DNA of 64,000 nt from Brachypodium distachyon (taxonomy: Eukaryota > Streptophyta > Magnoliopsida > Poales > Poaceae): NCBI RefSeq assembly GCF_000005505.3, contig NC_016133.3, positions 8,370,001 through 8,434,000 of the forward strand. Reading direction: 5' to 3'. Positions 1 to 11,657 of this stretch are shown here, in pieces. The translations under genes were made by a program, and so were the position numbers. The notes below the pieces were generated by a model. It did no database searches. It was not told where the DNA came from and saw only the letters and a list, made by a program, of their open reading frames with translations. Positions within the stretch are counted from its first letter, which is position 1. The number at the start of each line of letters is the position of its first letter.

Positions 1-188
1 CTACATATAACTCAATTGGCGCTTAAATAACTGCAGATAGCTTTTGTAAGTTGTTTTGGTAAAGAGTTGGAATCCCCAATAGACAAGTGTGCTCTAAGAT
101 AACTTTGATTGGGTTGTACCATGTGTTTGACTTCCCTAATTGTAATCATGTCCTCATTCATTGACATGATATTTGACTGTAATTGCAG

Positions 189-371
189 GTCTTTAACTTC
201 TTTGTTAGTTTGTTGTTCTTGCGACTTCTGGAGCAACTTGGTCCGCAAGTTCTGTACACAATATTTTCATCAGTTTGCGTGGTAGCAGCGGTATTTGTTC
301 GGCGCCATGTGATTGAAACAAAGGGAAAAACTTTGCAAGAGATAGAAGTATCACTCTTACAACCACAATAA
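189..371 (+). CDS. Plastidic glucose transporter 2-like, last exon only
   Basis: This is the final exon (60 codons plus stop) of a sugar transporter of the major facilitator superfamily; the rest lies left of the window. The exon follows a TTGCAG acceptor at 183-188 in phase 0. It encodes the last membrane helix (LLYT/VLYTIFSSVCVVAAVFV region) followed by the family tail ETKGKTLQEIEVSLL. By memory, this tail matches the C-terminus of Arabidopsis probable plastidic glucose transporter 2 (At1g67300) better than it matches the hexose/H+ symporters of the plasma membrane. The family exports glucose from plastids across the inner envelope. The family match is strong for this exon; the exact paralogue is inferred because only the C-terminus is visible. 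Bases 1-188 are the end of the preceding intron. Confidence 0.85.
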   Translation, partial: VFNFFVSLLFLRLLEQLGPQVLYTIFSSVCVVAAVFVRRHVIETKGKTLQEIEVSLLQPQ

Positions 372-930
372 AGGTACTACTTGCTTTTTTTTTCCTTCGA
401 CGTAGTCCAGATAATCTGTCTATCAACCTGCACTTATAGTTGGTGGCAGTGATGTTATAAGGTGGCACTTATATTTTCTGAAAGACGAGGTGAATTATTC
501 AGCAAAGAATTATTAGTTTGAGAACTTTATAGTGACACAACTATCTGGGTTCACAGGCGGTGCTACTGTCATTGCAGGTCTTATCTGGGCGATATCTTTT
601 TTGGCATCACTGGAATTTGACAATATATTGTTGCTGAATACCAGGTCTATTCCCTGATCAAGTAATCTGGCCATCTGTTATGGACAGAATTCCCTACCCT
701 GGTCTCAGGGAAGTTGCCAGCCATGCACCTGTGACCATTAGAGCGGCATACTAGTTTACGCATACAAGATCGATACGAAGTTCTTGTCTGTATAGGCATA
801 TAGTTTGTGCTATGTGAATCTGTGCTGTTTTCTTGTTTAACTGTTCAATAGTAAGAGAAACTGGAATCTAGTTACCGATGAGCACTGTTGAAACGAATGT
901 ACCCTTGGGAATAAAAACACTGGGACGCCT
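372..930 (+). other. 3' UTR of the sugar transporter gene with poly(A) signal
   Basis: Non-coding sequence follows the TAA at 369-371. An AATAAA at 910-915 is the best polyadenylation signal. The 3' end near 930 is an estimate. Confidence 0.45.
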
Positions 931-1330
931 CGTCAGATCTTATGTATTCTAGTTTCTACCTGGTTTTGCTTTGCCCAGTTGTATGAAAATTCAGAGCTAC
1001 TTACCTTTTTGTTCAATTTTTCGTGGCGCAACATGTGAGCTAATAATAAAGTAGGAGAGGGCAGTATAATCTTTTCAATTTTCATGAAGAGATGGATGTG
1101 ACACAATAGACGCCATGCATTAGTTTTCAAACGGTCTATTTTTTATTCTGATAATTAACTAAATGGGCGGGATCAAATTCGCATCCCTACCGACAAAGCT
1201 TGTGGCTTGTTTTCTGAGCCATCCAACGTGTCAGTAAAATCTGCCAAAGCAAAGAATTCAAGTCCAGTATAAAAAGTATCGGTTGGTTACTCAACCAATT
1301 TCCTCAAACTCCAATATACGTGGAAGTGTC
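931..1330. other. Intergenic, nothing recognised
   Basis: AT-rich sequence without a convincing ORF or repeat. Confidence 0.4.
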
Positions 1331-1537
1331 AAGTTAGTAACAAACTTTTTTATCTTCCTCCGTTTCTAAATTTTTGTCGCTATTTTAGTTTAAAGTTAGT
1401 AACAAGCTTTTTATCTAGTACCCTCCGTTTTGTGTCGCTGTTTTAGTTTAAAGTTAGTAACAAGCTTTTTATTAGTACCCTCCGTTCCTAAATTCTTGTC
1501 GCTGTTTTAGTATAAGAATTTAGGAACGGAGGTAGTA
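1331..1537. repeat. Tandemly triplicated Stowaway-like MITE end
   Basis: Three imperfect copies of about 60 bp start at 1331, 1393 and 1451. Each holds AAGTTAGTAACAA followed by the Stowaway arm CCTCCGTT..TGTCGCTGTTTTAGT. Only the last copy is followed by the inverted arm (TAGGAACGGAGG near 1530), so a single hairpin element appears to have had its left half amplified in tandem. Confidence 0.7.
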
Positions 1538-2140
1538 ATATACATCCATGGTTCTAATGTTATCGAGGAAGTGTTAAATTAGTCCTAAAATTACTAAATG
1601 CATATTTTGGTCCTAAATTTTTAAACATGTTGTATAATAGGTTATCTTTACTGCCATATCTTACAACTAATGACTAGATGAATAAAATTAATCGAATAAA
1701 TGTTACGCAAAGGTGGAATCTAGTAAAATGAGGAATTTGTCTTTTCTTTGCCTTGTGAAAAGATTATCTCTTAGCTAAGAGAAGGCTCGTGTCTTTTTCA
1801 CATTAGCAATTATCCTACGTGACAGCCTTAAGAAAATTTTGACGTCGTCCCATTGTATACGTCCTAAGGTGGCTCAAGAGCATTTGATTGCCCTATGTGG
1901 TGCGTTGCCTCAGACACATCAGGCTAGGGGCTTTGACGGGAGAGTTCGCTCCGTTGGCAGTTGGGGGAAATCATAGATAGCCCCAGTACACAAGCCATCG
2001 TGATATATCTTCACTCTTTTCACTCCTCATCTCTCTTCTTACTACTCCGTCGCTATGTCGACAAGGTCGCATGGTAGCTCCTTGTCCGCAAAAGTAGGAA
2101 AGAAGAAGGGGGCTTAGTACAAAGTTGTACTAACTTTTTA
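1538..2140. other. Intergenic, nothing recognised
   Basis: No supported coding region. A pyrimidine-rich stretch lies at 2010-2045. Confidence 0.35.
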
Positions 2141-2252
2141 CTCCCTCCGACCGGTATTACTCGTCTCAAATTTGCCTAAATACGGATGTATCTGTGTCTA
2201 AAAAGCGTCTAGATACATGTAATATTCGACAAGTAATTCCGACCGGAGAGAA
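2141..2252. mobile_element. Stowaway MITE
   Basis: A 112-bp element begins CTCCCTCCGACCGGTATTAC and ends with the inverted counterpart GTAATTCCGACCGGAGAG. It is flanked by TA at 2139-2140 and 2253-2254, the Tc1/mariner-type target duplication. Confidence 0.8.
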
Positions 2253-2459
2253 TACTAAATTCCAGATATATTTGTTTTGGGAATCAAATTCCAGATACTT
2301 GGTATTATAGATCTGAGGGAAGCATCTATCCGTATATTTTAGGGCCCTTCAGGCTAAACGGGCTCGGTTATATTCCGGCCCTAAGGGCTCGGGCCGGACT
2401 AATCGGGCCTGGGCCCGAATGCTCCGGTAACACCACAGCAGCCGGTCTACCCTTCCCCT

Positions 2460-4142
2460 CTTTTTCCCCTTCGGCTGGAGCCCCATCTATTTCTCCCTTT
2501 CTCTTCTTTTCCTTGAGCGTCACCCCTCCCTCCTGCTGGCCAATCTCGCTGCCGAGCGCCCCAGCTGCCTCGCTCCGTCGCTCGTCTTCCTCGCACGAGA
2601 GCCGCGGCCACCCCTCACTCCTGGCCCATCCCTCTGCCGAGCGCCGCAGCCCCCTCGCGCGAGCGCCGCCACTGCCGGTTGATCTCCCTTTCGATTCTCC
2701 CGCTCCCCACCGTTTCTCCTCCCATCACCCCACGAACCGATTCTGCCCTTTAGCTCCCCTTTTCATCTCCTTAATCTCCCCCGATTCGTAGCTGAGGAAA
2801 GAAAATAAATTCAAGGTAGGGTGGCCGCCCTACCTTGCCCTACTGGGTCCTCCGCCCGTGAATATATATACATTTTTTGTCATGCTTTTGTTGTATGTGC
2901 CTGTTTTTTTACATTTTATGGTGTATCCTCTTTGTTAGTAAATCCAAACTTGAAGCTTGCTTGTCAGGTTCCTATGTTTCAGGTATACAATGGATGAAAT
3001 TGTGAGTTGACGTAAAATTCCATGCCAGATTAGCAATCATTTTAGGTTGCATACAGATTTTAGGCTACATTAAAGACTGAGGTCTGCCACCAGAATAAGT
3101 TAACTCTGCACACTTGCGACCACACAATTTTTCAGAAGCATCAGTTCTTAGATAATGCATGTCTCTCTCTGCAAACCAACATCATTACACTGCAATAGTA
3201 TCCGGTGCAGCTGTTTTAGCAGTCTGAGTATGAGGTGATATTCGTGGCATATTGACTTGCATCATTGATTTTGTGCAGTCGTTGTAGCAAGCTGTGCAAT
3301 ATTGACCCGCAACATTAATTTTTGGTCATATGTTCTGTTTTGAACATGTGTAGCTGGACCATGCCAAAACGATCTTTAGATCTCTTTCTCGTGTCAAATA
3401 AAAGAGGGAAGAACAGAAGGACTACACTGGCAGAACATTTTTATGAAACAATTGTTCTGGTGATAGCATATATCATTAGGGATAGGAGATTGAGTCGTCT
3501 TTTGTGATCACTTCTTATTTGAGCTAGGACTTTTTTAACATGTAATGTGTGGAGCATGCAAATTTTATATATATACATCTGCCTGTTGGCTTATGGATCT
3601 TGTTCATGTTATTCATGCACTTGTTAATACTTGTGCACTATTTTTCTGTTTTTGTTGCATAAGTCGAACTGTTGTTTGCTGCAACATTTTGTTATCTTTA
3701 AGTGATACAAATACTTAAAACAACGCATATGCTATTCCAATATTTTTTTGCGTTGCGTGACCTTTTATTTCCATTTATTAAAGTAAGAATTATTAAGGTT
3801 TAAGTATAACAAGGAGGCTACATAACAATACTATCTCAAATATGTCCAAAGCCCTGGGAACCAAAAATCAGTGTGTGTCCAGACAGGAAATTGGAATCGG
3901 CAATTCCAGCAACAACCTCCACAATTCTACAAACTAATAGCCATTCCCTTGTGTTACAATTCTTTATTGATAGTTTATTTTCTTGATGTAGTACCTTATT
4001 GTTTTGATCTGCTTTATTGTTAGAACGTCGGTAGTATTATTTTGTAGACCAAGGACAGAAGTTATAACTCTATTTTATTTGTTCAGGTTATATTATATAC
4101 AGCTAGTTGGCTACACTTTATTGAGAGCCATTACCTTATATC
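2460..4142 (+). promoter_or_regulatory. CCMH promoter and 5' leader with probable UTR intron
   Basis: A GC- and pyrimidine-rich stretch at 2460-2815 looks like the transcribed leader of the downstream CCMH gene. It ends in TCAAG|GTAGG (donor at 2816). A TTTGTTCAG|G acceptor lies near 4086, 57 bases before the CCMH ATG, so a 5'-UTR intron of about 1.27 kb is likely. The open frame at 2513-2791 lacks recognisable protein features and is not called. Leader and intron are inferred from splice-like signals and composition only. Confidence 0.35.
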
Positions 4143-5578
4143 ATGGCCAGTGAAGAGGATGTGAAGCAGCGGCAGATTGTTGAAGACCGTGCAAGAAATA
4201 TTAGCCACAATGTCCGATGCACTGAGTGTGGCAGCCAGTCCATTGAAGATTCACAAGCAGATGTTGCAATTCTTCTTAGAAGGGTACCTTTTCTGTCCAT
4301 ATAAGTCTTTGTGATTACTTGCTTGACCTTGGTTCAGTAACTTCAGTTAACTCTTAAACTTTTATTAGTCAAGCTGTATTTAGCTGTGGGACAAAGGAAG
4401 CTCTCAGATTTGCTGGTGTCCATTTGTTTCCACAGCATTCTACCTTTGCTTTGTTCATCTCTTGAAAAATCTTTTATATACTAGGAAACATTACATTTGC
4501 TTTTATGATCTGTCAACTAGTAAGTCTCAGATTATCTGACGTCATTTTCATATTTCCGCAGCATCCAACCTTTGGCGATGTCCTTTTCATGTTTTGCACA
4601 GCATCTCTATGTTGAAATATTGACAGTTTGTGCCAGTATGTGAAGGGAAACTTCACTGCCTATCATTATGTATTCAGATATCTTGCATTTTTGCAGCTCA
4701 TTCGTGATGAAATCAAATCTGGAAAGAGTGACAAGGAGATATACAAAAAATTAGAAGAAGACTTTGGAGAAACAGTTCTATATGCCCCTAAATTTGATCT
4801 TCAAACTGCTGCAATATGGTTATCACCGGTAAGCCTTAATTATGATCTGAACGCGCTCTTCATCCTTTCCTTGTACTAAACGATGACATCATTTGCACTT
4901 TCTTGGCATATTATGTTTTGTTTTATGCATGCATCATGTTCTTGGTGAATCCCAAGCAAGCATGTAACTATAATCACAAACTTTTACACTCAATGTTTTT
5001 TCTTAAGTAATACTCCAGTACTAGTATTAAAGTAGCTGCTGAAGATTCTCTTTGGCAATCTTAAGATATTGGGTGTGATGCAGTTGTAGAAGTAAAATTT
5101 CTCAAGAAGCTAATCAATCATGTCTGATTTCGAGCCTTCCAGCTGATCTCTTGCTTAGTCTAAATATAGATTGCAATACTTATTCGAACTGCTTCATTCT
5201 TGCTTACTAAAGTATAATCTTGTACTGCAGCAGAACAGAACATAGAACAAACACTACACAAGATTTTGGTGGCTTGTATTTTTCTTGATTTGAATCATGG
5301 GGTCTTCGATACCAAATCCAGATCACACATTTCCTTTACCAACTGGAATCCTAGAGTAGGCAGTTTCAACACCTCATCTAGTCAAATCCTTGCAGGTCAT
5401 TGTGGGTGGTGTAGCAGCCGGCATGTGGGCTTACCAAAAGCATAGGCAAAGGACTAATGTTCACATCATGGCTCTGAACCTCGTCCGAGGGGTTCCCCTG
5501 ACTCCGAGGGAGAAGGAGACCATGATTGACATCCTTACCCCACCTCCGCCAGCAAGGAGGTGGTGGTGGCCTGTATGA
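4143..5578 (+). CDS. CCMH: Cytochrome c-type biogenesis protein CcmH, mitochondrial
   Basis: Three exons, 4143-4283, 4697-4828 and 5396-5578, join in phase 0 to give 151 residues (the Arabidopsis protein is about 159). CcmH is a thiol-disulfide oxidoreductase of cytochrome c maturation system I. It is anchored in the mitochondrial inner membrane and works with the haem lyase CcmF to keep apocytochrome c cysteines reduced. Visible: the RCxxC redox motif (VRCTECGSQSIEDSQAD, Cys26 and Cys29), the DFGETVLYAPKFD block in exon 2, one membrane helix at about residues 84-104, and the LNLVRGVPLTPREKETMIDIL tail region. All introns are GT-AG. The start is the first ATG, in good context (ATCATGG), with no earlier in-frame homology. 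The gene converges on the fucosyltransferase gene, whose stop is 449 bp away. Complete and apparently functional. Confidence 0.95.
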
Positions 5579-6027
5579 TGATGTTCATGTCCTCAGGCCT
5601 CAGTATGCAACAAATAACACTCATTTCCGGTGGTAGCAACATACAAACGATGAGGATGGCTGACTTTAATCTTGATGTATCTCCAACTTTTGAATTTTGA
5701 CCATCACATTTTTGGTTAAACAAAAGGCTACGGTGGCAATCATAAGCAGGTATTCTCACTGCCGATCCTGATGTCTAGCTCTCAGAACTACGAAACCTTC
5801 TTCCTGGAGAAAAAAAAAGAACTCTAAATTTGTTATCTCTAGTCTCGTTACATTGTACACTGCAAATTGTTTATCCTCTCCCTCCACTGAACTTGCGCGT
5901 GCCTTTTGGCATGTCTTATTTGTAACAATCTGCATCTAGAGCTAGCTACAACCTGTGATGAGGGTCTTTCCTATGAGAGAAACCAAACGAAATACGTTGG
6001 CCGGCCTTGCAAGCTGCAAGAGCAAGT
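5579..6027. other. Convergent 3' UTR region between CCMH and FUT
   Basis: 449 bp separate the two facing stop codons, so both 3' UTRs lie here and may overlap. An A-rich run at 5809-5820 is the only notable sequence. Confidence 0.5.
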
Positions 6028-8595
6028 TTACCAGTGGCTGCTGCTTCCGTTGGCAATCTTGATCCCCCAGCTGACATCCTCGCATCGCCGCACGTACGGC
6101 AGCACTTTGGTCAGATCCACGTCTCTCCTGGCCTTGCAGTCGTAGTAGGACGGCGAGTGGAAGCAGGGCTCGACGGACGACGCTCGCACACAGGGACGGT
6201 CAACCGGCGCCTCCTCCTTCTCCGGCGTGGGCATGTTCCACGGGTCCGGCGTGGGCATGATCCACGGCCGGATCCCGCCGATCCCCTGCGCGACGTACCC
6301 GAACGTCGAGAACCCCGTGGTGACGAGCACGTCGCACATGCTGAGCAGGTACATCTCGCTGAGCGCCCTGGCGTCGTGCGTGGTGTCCCCCGACTTCTGC
6401 CGCCCCTCGTGGCTCGGCTGGTGCACCCCGCCGCCGGCCACCTTGCTGTACTCCTCCCTGATCCTCTCGTAGTACCACGAGCTCAGCGAAGTCACCAGCA
6501 CAGCCTTGTCCTTGTCCGACGACGACGAGGAGGAAGTGATCTGGCTCTGATCATCATCATGATCCGGTAGAGGTAGAAGCTTCTCCCTGCGGACACACGA
6601 GAGGACCTGGTCCAGGAGGCGCTGCACCGGCGCCTTCCCCTTCTGGAACACCCGGATCTGTATCCCGACCCGGTGCCCGGCGCCGGCAAGGTTGGCGCCG
6701 TAGTAGCCTTTCACGGCGCTCCAGACGTCGTTCACCGGGTGGAAGAGGTACCTCCCGATGTGGTGGAACGCGGCGTCCTTCTCCGGGAACATCCTCTCGA
6801 GCTCGCCACGGAAACAAGGCAGCAGGAAGAGCCCCGGCACGAGGTAGCTGTCCGTCTTCATGAGCAGCCACGGCGCGCCGTGGAGGAGCCGCTGGTGCTC
6901 GTCGCAGAAGAAGAGCTTGTCGAAGAAGTCGAAGCCGCCCTCCAGGTGGAGGTACACGTAAGGCGGCCGCTGCTCGCTGTCGGCCCACGTGGCGTTGTTG
7001 CCCTGGCCCTGGGGCCCGGACACGGAGATGACGTTGTGCTTGAGCAGGTTCCCGAGGCTGGAGCTGGAGCTGCCGTCGTAGTCATCCCGGAGGTTCCCAA
7101 GCGGGAAACTAGAAGAACCACCCCATGGCCATGGCCAGCCGCTGGGCGAGGGGAGCAGCCACGTGGTGCCGGGGAATGGCTCGCAGAAGAGCGCGCCCAC
7201 GTCGTGCTTGTACTGGTGCACGAGCAGTGTCCGGCCCGTGAGCACCGCGTAGAGGAACGCCGACGCCGTGGCCAGCATCCGGTTGCCGAGCCCGCGGTCG
7301 TAGCTGATGGACACCAGGTAGCGGCATTCTTCCGTGTCCGTGGACGCGACGCCATTGCCGGACTTGAGCTGCTGGATCGCCGCGGCGTATGGGGCCGTGC
7401 CCTGGCCGCAGCGCCTCTGGATCGCCTCGTGCGTCCGGAGCTTGGCGAGGAGGTACGGGGATGGCTTGTGGTGCGGGCGCGAGTGCGATGTGGCGTTGTT
7501 GGTCTTGTTGGCGTAGTAGCTGGAGAACTCGTAGCGGCTCTGGCATGACCGGTGGCCGAAGTCCGCCGTGAGCAGGCCGTCCAGGAGCTGGCTCGCGGTG
7601 AGGTTTGACGGTGGTGGATCTGCAATAAAAGGACGGGTCAAACAGTTTAATAACGACGAAACTGCTTTCAACTAGATTCTGCCGGATAGTGGCATGGGCA
7701 AGTTGCCATGCGTGGCTCGAATTCTTATCCTCGCGTCCAATTTCTAGTCACAGAGGAATCTACTCTATTAATTATAGTGCTGCGTCCACTATGAGCACTC
7801 GGTGGGCGACCAAGGTCGAAATGGAGACGTGTACGAGTGTGGGCTGGTCCAAACTCCAAATTGACTTCACCACCAATTAATTGATCGCATGCAAATCTGA
7901 ATGTTTGATCTACTATCCACATGCATGAGACGTTCACAGGAGTTGTTTTCTTTCTCCATGAGTACGTGTCTCTGTCGAGATCTCTAGGTGCTCAGTGGAT
8001 AGAAACGTAAACCTCAAAACCCACGCCGGCCGGCCCTTTCTGCCGCCACTCAATCCATCAAACAGCTTAATTTAGAAGATGCTAACAATATTACATCAGC
8101 ACGTGATGCTAGGCTGTGGGCTCATATATACGCATGAATATGAATTGGGGTCGTTCATGGCGGGCAATTGCTGACGTACTTACTGGAAAGATGCATGCAA
8201 CTTGCCGATCGAAAACGGCGTAGGGGAAAGAGAAGCAATTTATCCAAGCATATCATGAATTCATGATGATGCGCTCTAGCTAGGTAGCTTTAATAATTAC
8301 CTTGGAAGAACGACCAGCTACTGCTGGGACTACTCATGTTGTTCGGCGAGCTGCCCCCGGCGCCGGCGTTGCAGAGCACGACCACGGCGAGCACGGTCGC
8401 CGCCACGCAGACGGTCGGCACGGCGCTCCTCGCGCAGCTCCGGAGCCGCCGCAGCCTCTTCGCGGCCTCCACGTCGGCGCCGCCATGCCACGACGACCAA
8501 GATGTCGCCGGCCTCTGCCTTGTTGCGCGAGCAGTGCCCTCGACGTCCATGGCCGCTTCCTTGGCCGCCAAGGCCACCGCAGCTTGGCCACGCAT
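6028..8595 (-). CDS. GT37 fucosyltransferase (galactoside 2-alpha-L-fucosyltransferase-like)
   Basis: Two exons: 8301-8595 and 6028-7619, joined by a 681-bp GT-AG intron in phase 1, giving 628 residues from the first ATG. Family GT37 enzymes transfer L-fucose from GDP-fucose to galactose or arabinose on xyloglucan or arabinogalactan proteins in the Golgi. Exon 1 encodes a type II topology: a basic segment (KRLRRLRSCAR), then a membrane helix at about residues 59-75. Exon 2 holds the catalytic domain, with the GDP-fucose motif VGIQIRVF (about 414-421), the LVTSLSSWYYERIREEY block and the C-terminal DVLVTTGFSTFGYVAQGIGG motif (about 527-546). Two starts are possible; the internal ATG at residue 16 (GCCATGGAC) has the better context and would give 613 residues. 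Ser- and Asp-rich inserts occur around residues 245 and 455. Substrate cannot be told from sequence. Confidence 0.9.
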
Positions 8596-9210
8596 TGTAA
8601 TAAGAGGAAAAATCAAAACGAGACCGGCCCGGCCTCGGCTGCATATGTATGTGCGTTTATATATCCTTTTATTTATGGGGATATCGAGGTAGCCGGACAT
8701 CGGAAGAGCCAATGGGTTATTTGGATTGTTCGACCGACCGGCCGCGGTTTTGGATTATTGGTCGAGTAACAACTAACAAGGCAACCGTTCGTCAAGTCGC
8801 AATTAGTTGGCAATGGTCGAGATCGACTTACCATATGGAAGATGGCAGCGAAAGTCAGTTTGATAAAGACATGGCGTACGTAGGCACTAGGTAGATTGTT
8901 TCGTTCTATATTGGTATCAGAGCCCAGAGCAGGGTGAACACAAATACGGAGTAGGAAGCTTCCTAAGTACTCCTTCTTTTTTAAATTTTAGTGATTGCAC
9001 TACACTTGTCGGGGCGGTCGACTTAACTTACATGTGAGGCGATGAAAAAAAGTGACAGGTGGGTCTGTCGCCTATCTCTCTCATCCCTTTTCCAAATACG
9101 TCGCCACCCCTGCCAAATACGCCTCCGTGCTCGCCCTGGGAATGGTGCCACCAGATACGCCTCCGTGGGCTCACCGGCGAGACTTGCGAAGGGAAGCGGC
9201 GTCTACATAG
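8596..9210. other. Region upstream of FUT; possible retroelement primer site
   Basis: The FUT promoter must lie here but no clear TATA box stands out. At 8912-8923 is TGGTATCAGAGC, an exact match to the initiator tRNA-Met primer-binding site of plant LTR retrotransposons, but no LTR or gag was found around it, so it may be a relic or chance. Confidence 0.35.
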
Positions 9211-9307
9211 CCTAACCGAAGAAAGCAAAAACATACCTCTAATGCTAAATTATGGAAGCCCTAATCGAAGAAAGCAAAAACACACCTCTAATGCTAAATT
9301 ATGGAAG
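9211..9307. repeat. Two-copy 48-bp tandem repeat
   Basis: Copies at 9211-9258 and 9259-9307 share CGAAGAAAGCAAAAACA and CTCTAATGCTAAATTATGG with only a few differences. Confidence 0.85.
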
Positions 9308-9610
9308 TGATCACATCACAGGCAGTTCCATATAGCGGTTATTACAATCATACCGGAGCGGTTTGACTTGCGGAGGCGTGCGCGGCGGCCTTGCATGGGA
9401 AACCGGCGTGCGTGGGCAGTTGTAGGGACTTGCATGGGAAACTGATGTGGGGAGCGCACCCTCTGGCCTTCAATATTCCTTAATTAATAGGGAGCTTGAC
9501 TTGCGGAGGCGTGCAGAAGTTTCTCGAAAGAGCTCTGTCCCTACATATTCTGTGCCATCATTCCGGCCTTTTCATCTAGCCTTCTTCCCTGATACCAAAG
9601 ATCCATCAAT

Positions 9611-10159
9611 ATGGCGTGGTGGTTTGGGGACTCCTTCCAGTGCTCCTCCATTGAAGCGGAGAATAGGGAGCTCGACGGAGACAGTCCGTACCAACGGACG
9701 GCATTCTTGACTTCATCGGATGAAGATGACGTCCGTAGTAGGCGGTGCTGCATTGGCTGCCGTGGTCATGGATGCCGCCGGTCTCCACCACGGCGTCGAA
9801 CTTCGACGCCGCCTCCGCCTCCACCAACGTCTGGCGTCAAGCGAGGCAGCCGTAAAAGGAAGGCCATGTCTCCAGTGCCGGCCCAGCCTGCTCCTCCGCC
9901 AGTGGTACGTCAACCGGCCACGCAACCTGCACCACCGCCACCGCCTCCTCCACTGCCGGTGCCTCTGGCAGCTCCTACGGCCCCGCCGACACGCCGTGCG
10001 TCGCCGCCACCGCCACCTTTACCCTCGCCGCCTCCGCCCTCGCCGCCTCCGCCGCCGCCGCCGACTGTACAAGTCTCCGTGGAAGTGCTCCGATCGTCGA
10101 TCGGTACACTGGAGACATGTACCAAGGCCTTGGAGAAGATCACCAGGAGCGTGGAATAA
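9611..10159 (+). CDS. Hypothetical proline-rich protein
   Basis: An uninterrupted 182-codon frame whose ATG has good context (AATATGGCG). The middle (about residues 60-155) is a run of Pro, Ala and Arg, with blocks of PPPPPP. The last 30 residues (VEVLRSSIGTLETCTKALEKI) could form an amphipathic helix. I do not recognise a family. It lies amid repeats, next to a CACTA-like repeat block, and could be a transposon-borne frame or a chance ORF in GC-rich sequence. No function is assigned. Confidence 0.3.
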   Translation: MAWWFGDSFQCSSIEAENRELDGDSPYQRTAFLTSSDEDDVRSRRCCIGCRGHGCRRSPPRRRTSTPPPPPPTSGVKRGSRKRKAMSPVPAQPAPPPVVRQPATQPAPPPPPPPLPVPLAAPTAPPTRRASPPPPPLPSPPPPSPPPPPPPTVQVSVEVLRSSIGTLETCTKALEKITRSVE

Positions 10160-10275
10160 ATTTTCATATGTATTTTTCTTTTTTTATAAATTTCTATATG
10201 TAATGCTGGAGAGATCCATTCAAGTTTTCTTTAGTTACATTAAATCTCGTACAAAAATGACCCGCAAGAATCGTT

Positions 10276-10345
10276 GATAATGCAAAAACACTGAAAATAA
10301 TAATGCAAAAACACTGAAAATAATAATGCAACAAACACTGAAAAA
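10276..10345. repeat. Short tandem repeat, about 23-bp unit
   Basis: Three units of TAATGCAA(C)AAACACTGAAAA, spaced 23-24 bp. Confidence 0.75.
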
Positions 10346-10439
10346 AAGTGAGGTTGATTACAAGTCACTGTGGGTCCCGCTTTGGATAAAGGAAGAAAAA
10401 AAACCGAGAAAAAAAATGAGCAATAGCTTGTCAGATAGG

Positions 10440-10500
10440 CCTAGAACCGGCCATAAGTATCAGTGTCGGGTGCCTCGGGGCCGACAGTGATAACAAACAT
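10440..10500. repeat. CACTA-like subterminal repeat
   Basis: Contains GAACCGGCCATAAGTATCAG and the paired GTGTCGG/CCGACAGTG words that recur in the subterminal regions of grass CACTA elements. Identified by resemblance only; no terminal repeat was found. Confidence 0.4.
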
Positions 10501-11001
10501 TTTAAAATCAAAATTTCAACGGTATATGTTTGTAAATTTGTTGAGTTCTTGCTTCGAGAGTCGTTTCTTGCCAGCCTCTTTCTTCAAGAGTTGATGTGAG
10601 GGGCTATTCGGTTGTTGATTGATGGGAAGGAAGGCAAGATATAATTTTCATGTATTTGTGGCCAAAACATGATGACTTAAATCTTTGGCGGGCTTTTCTT
10701 GACCCGCTACTGATAGAGTTTCATCCAATTTTCAAGTGTTGGGTCCAAAACGTTTGTAAATAAAGGTTTAGAACATATAAGAATTTTTGTTTGGTAATCT
10801 TAGATGTTACTTGTTCTCCTCAAATAATTTCAGAATTTCTGGAGCAATTTTACTATATTTCATACATATTTTGGATTTTCAGCACACATTTCGGCATTAA
10901 ATGAAAAATCACTTTTTTCAATACATTTACCACAAGAAATTAATGTAAGAAAGGTCCATTGGACCCATTGCAACCTATTAGAACGCAAACACATAGGTTT
11001 C

Positions 11002-11657
11002 AATGAAAATTAAATGTCTCATACCTTGTTTACTGTGATTTACACTTAACTCAGTAGTATAATAATATTAATAAAATGAAATACTTGTCCGAAAATTATG
11101 GTTTTGTGCAAGTGTCAATTTTTAGTGATATATTCATCACGTAAAAAAAATCAGAGCATTATCTAAATTTCACAATGTACTTCATGTAAAACACCTCAGA
11201 GAGATGTTTGAGAAATGACTCATTTTGACATTTAGATTTAAAACTTTGGCCAAATCTTGTAAAATTTGGCACACTAAGCACATTTGGTATGAAATGCATG
11301 TATGCAAAAGCATTTTCAATTTGGACGTGTTTTCATATTTTTTGAATTTCAAATTCAGTTAAATTTGTTGTGTTTGGGCCAAAATGATACGACATACATG
11401 ATTTGAAGTTGTGGAACGGCTATGTATGCAAAGATTGTTAGTACTTGACTCCTCGAAGAAAAGTTCAAAAAAACTCTTTACTTTTGCAGATTTGAATGGA
11501 TTTAAATCTTGGTCAACGCGAAGTCAACTTTCTCAAATGGGTTTGAAATTTCACCAGTATTCTTAACTTTTGATGTACTTTCTATTGGTGTAATCAGAAA
11601 TTAATTTGGAGAAGGTCGAATCTTGGGGGTTCTTCCAATTGCAGCCATTTTGGTGTG
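11002..11657. repeat. Large direct repeat, copy 1
   Basis: About 650 bp of AT-rich non-coding sequence that recurs at 12015-12692. It is of the type seen in non-coding interiors of grass CACTA elements. Confidence 0.85.

Noticed and set aside
2513..2791. 92-codon Ser/Pro-rich frame upstream of CCMH
   Set aside because: Low-complexity pyrimidine-rich leader sequence; ends before a splice-like donor and fits better as 5' UTR.
6673..7548. 291-codon plus-strand frame opposite FUT exon 2
   Set aside because: Shadow of the very GC-rich fucosyltransferase exon; no protein family and strong GT37 motifs on the other strand.
8912..8923. TGGTATCAGAGC as the start of another LTR retrotransposon
   Set aside because: No LTR ends, gag or pol nearby; 12 bases alone are not enough to call an element.
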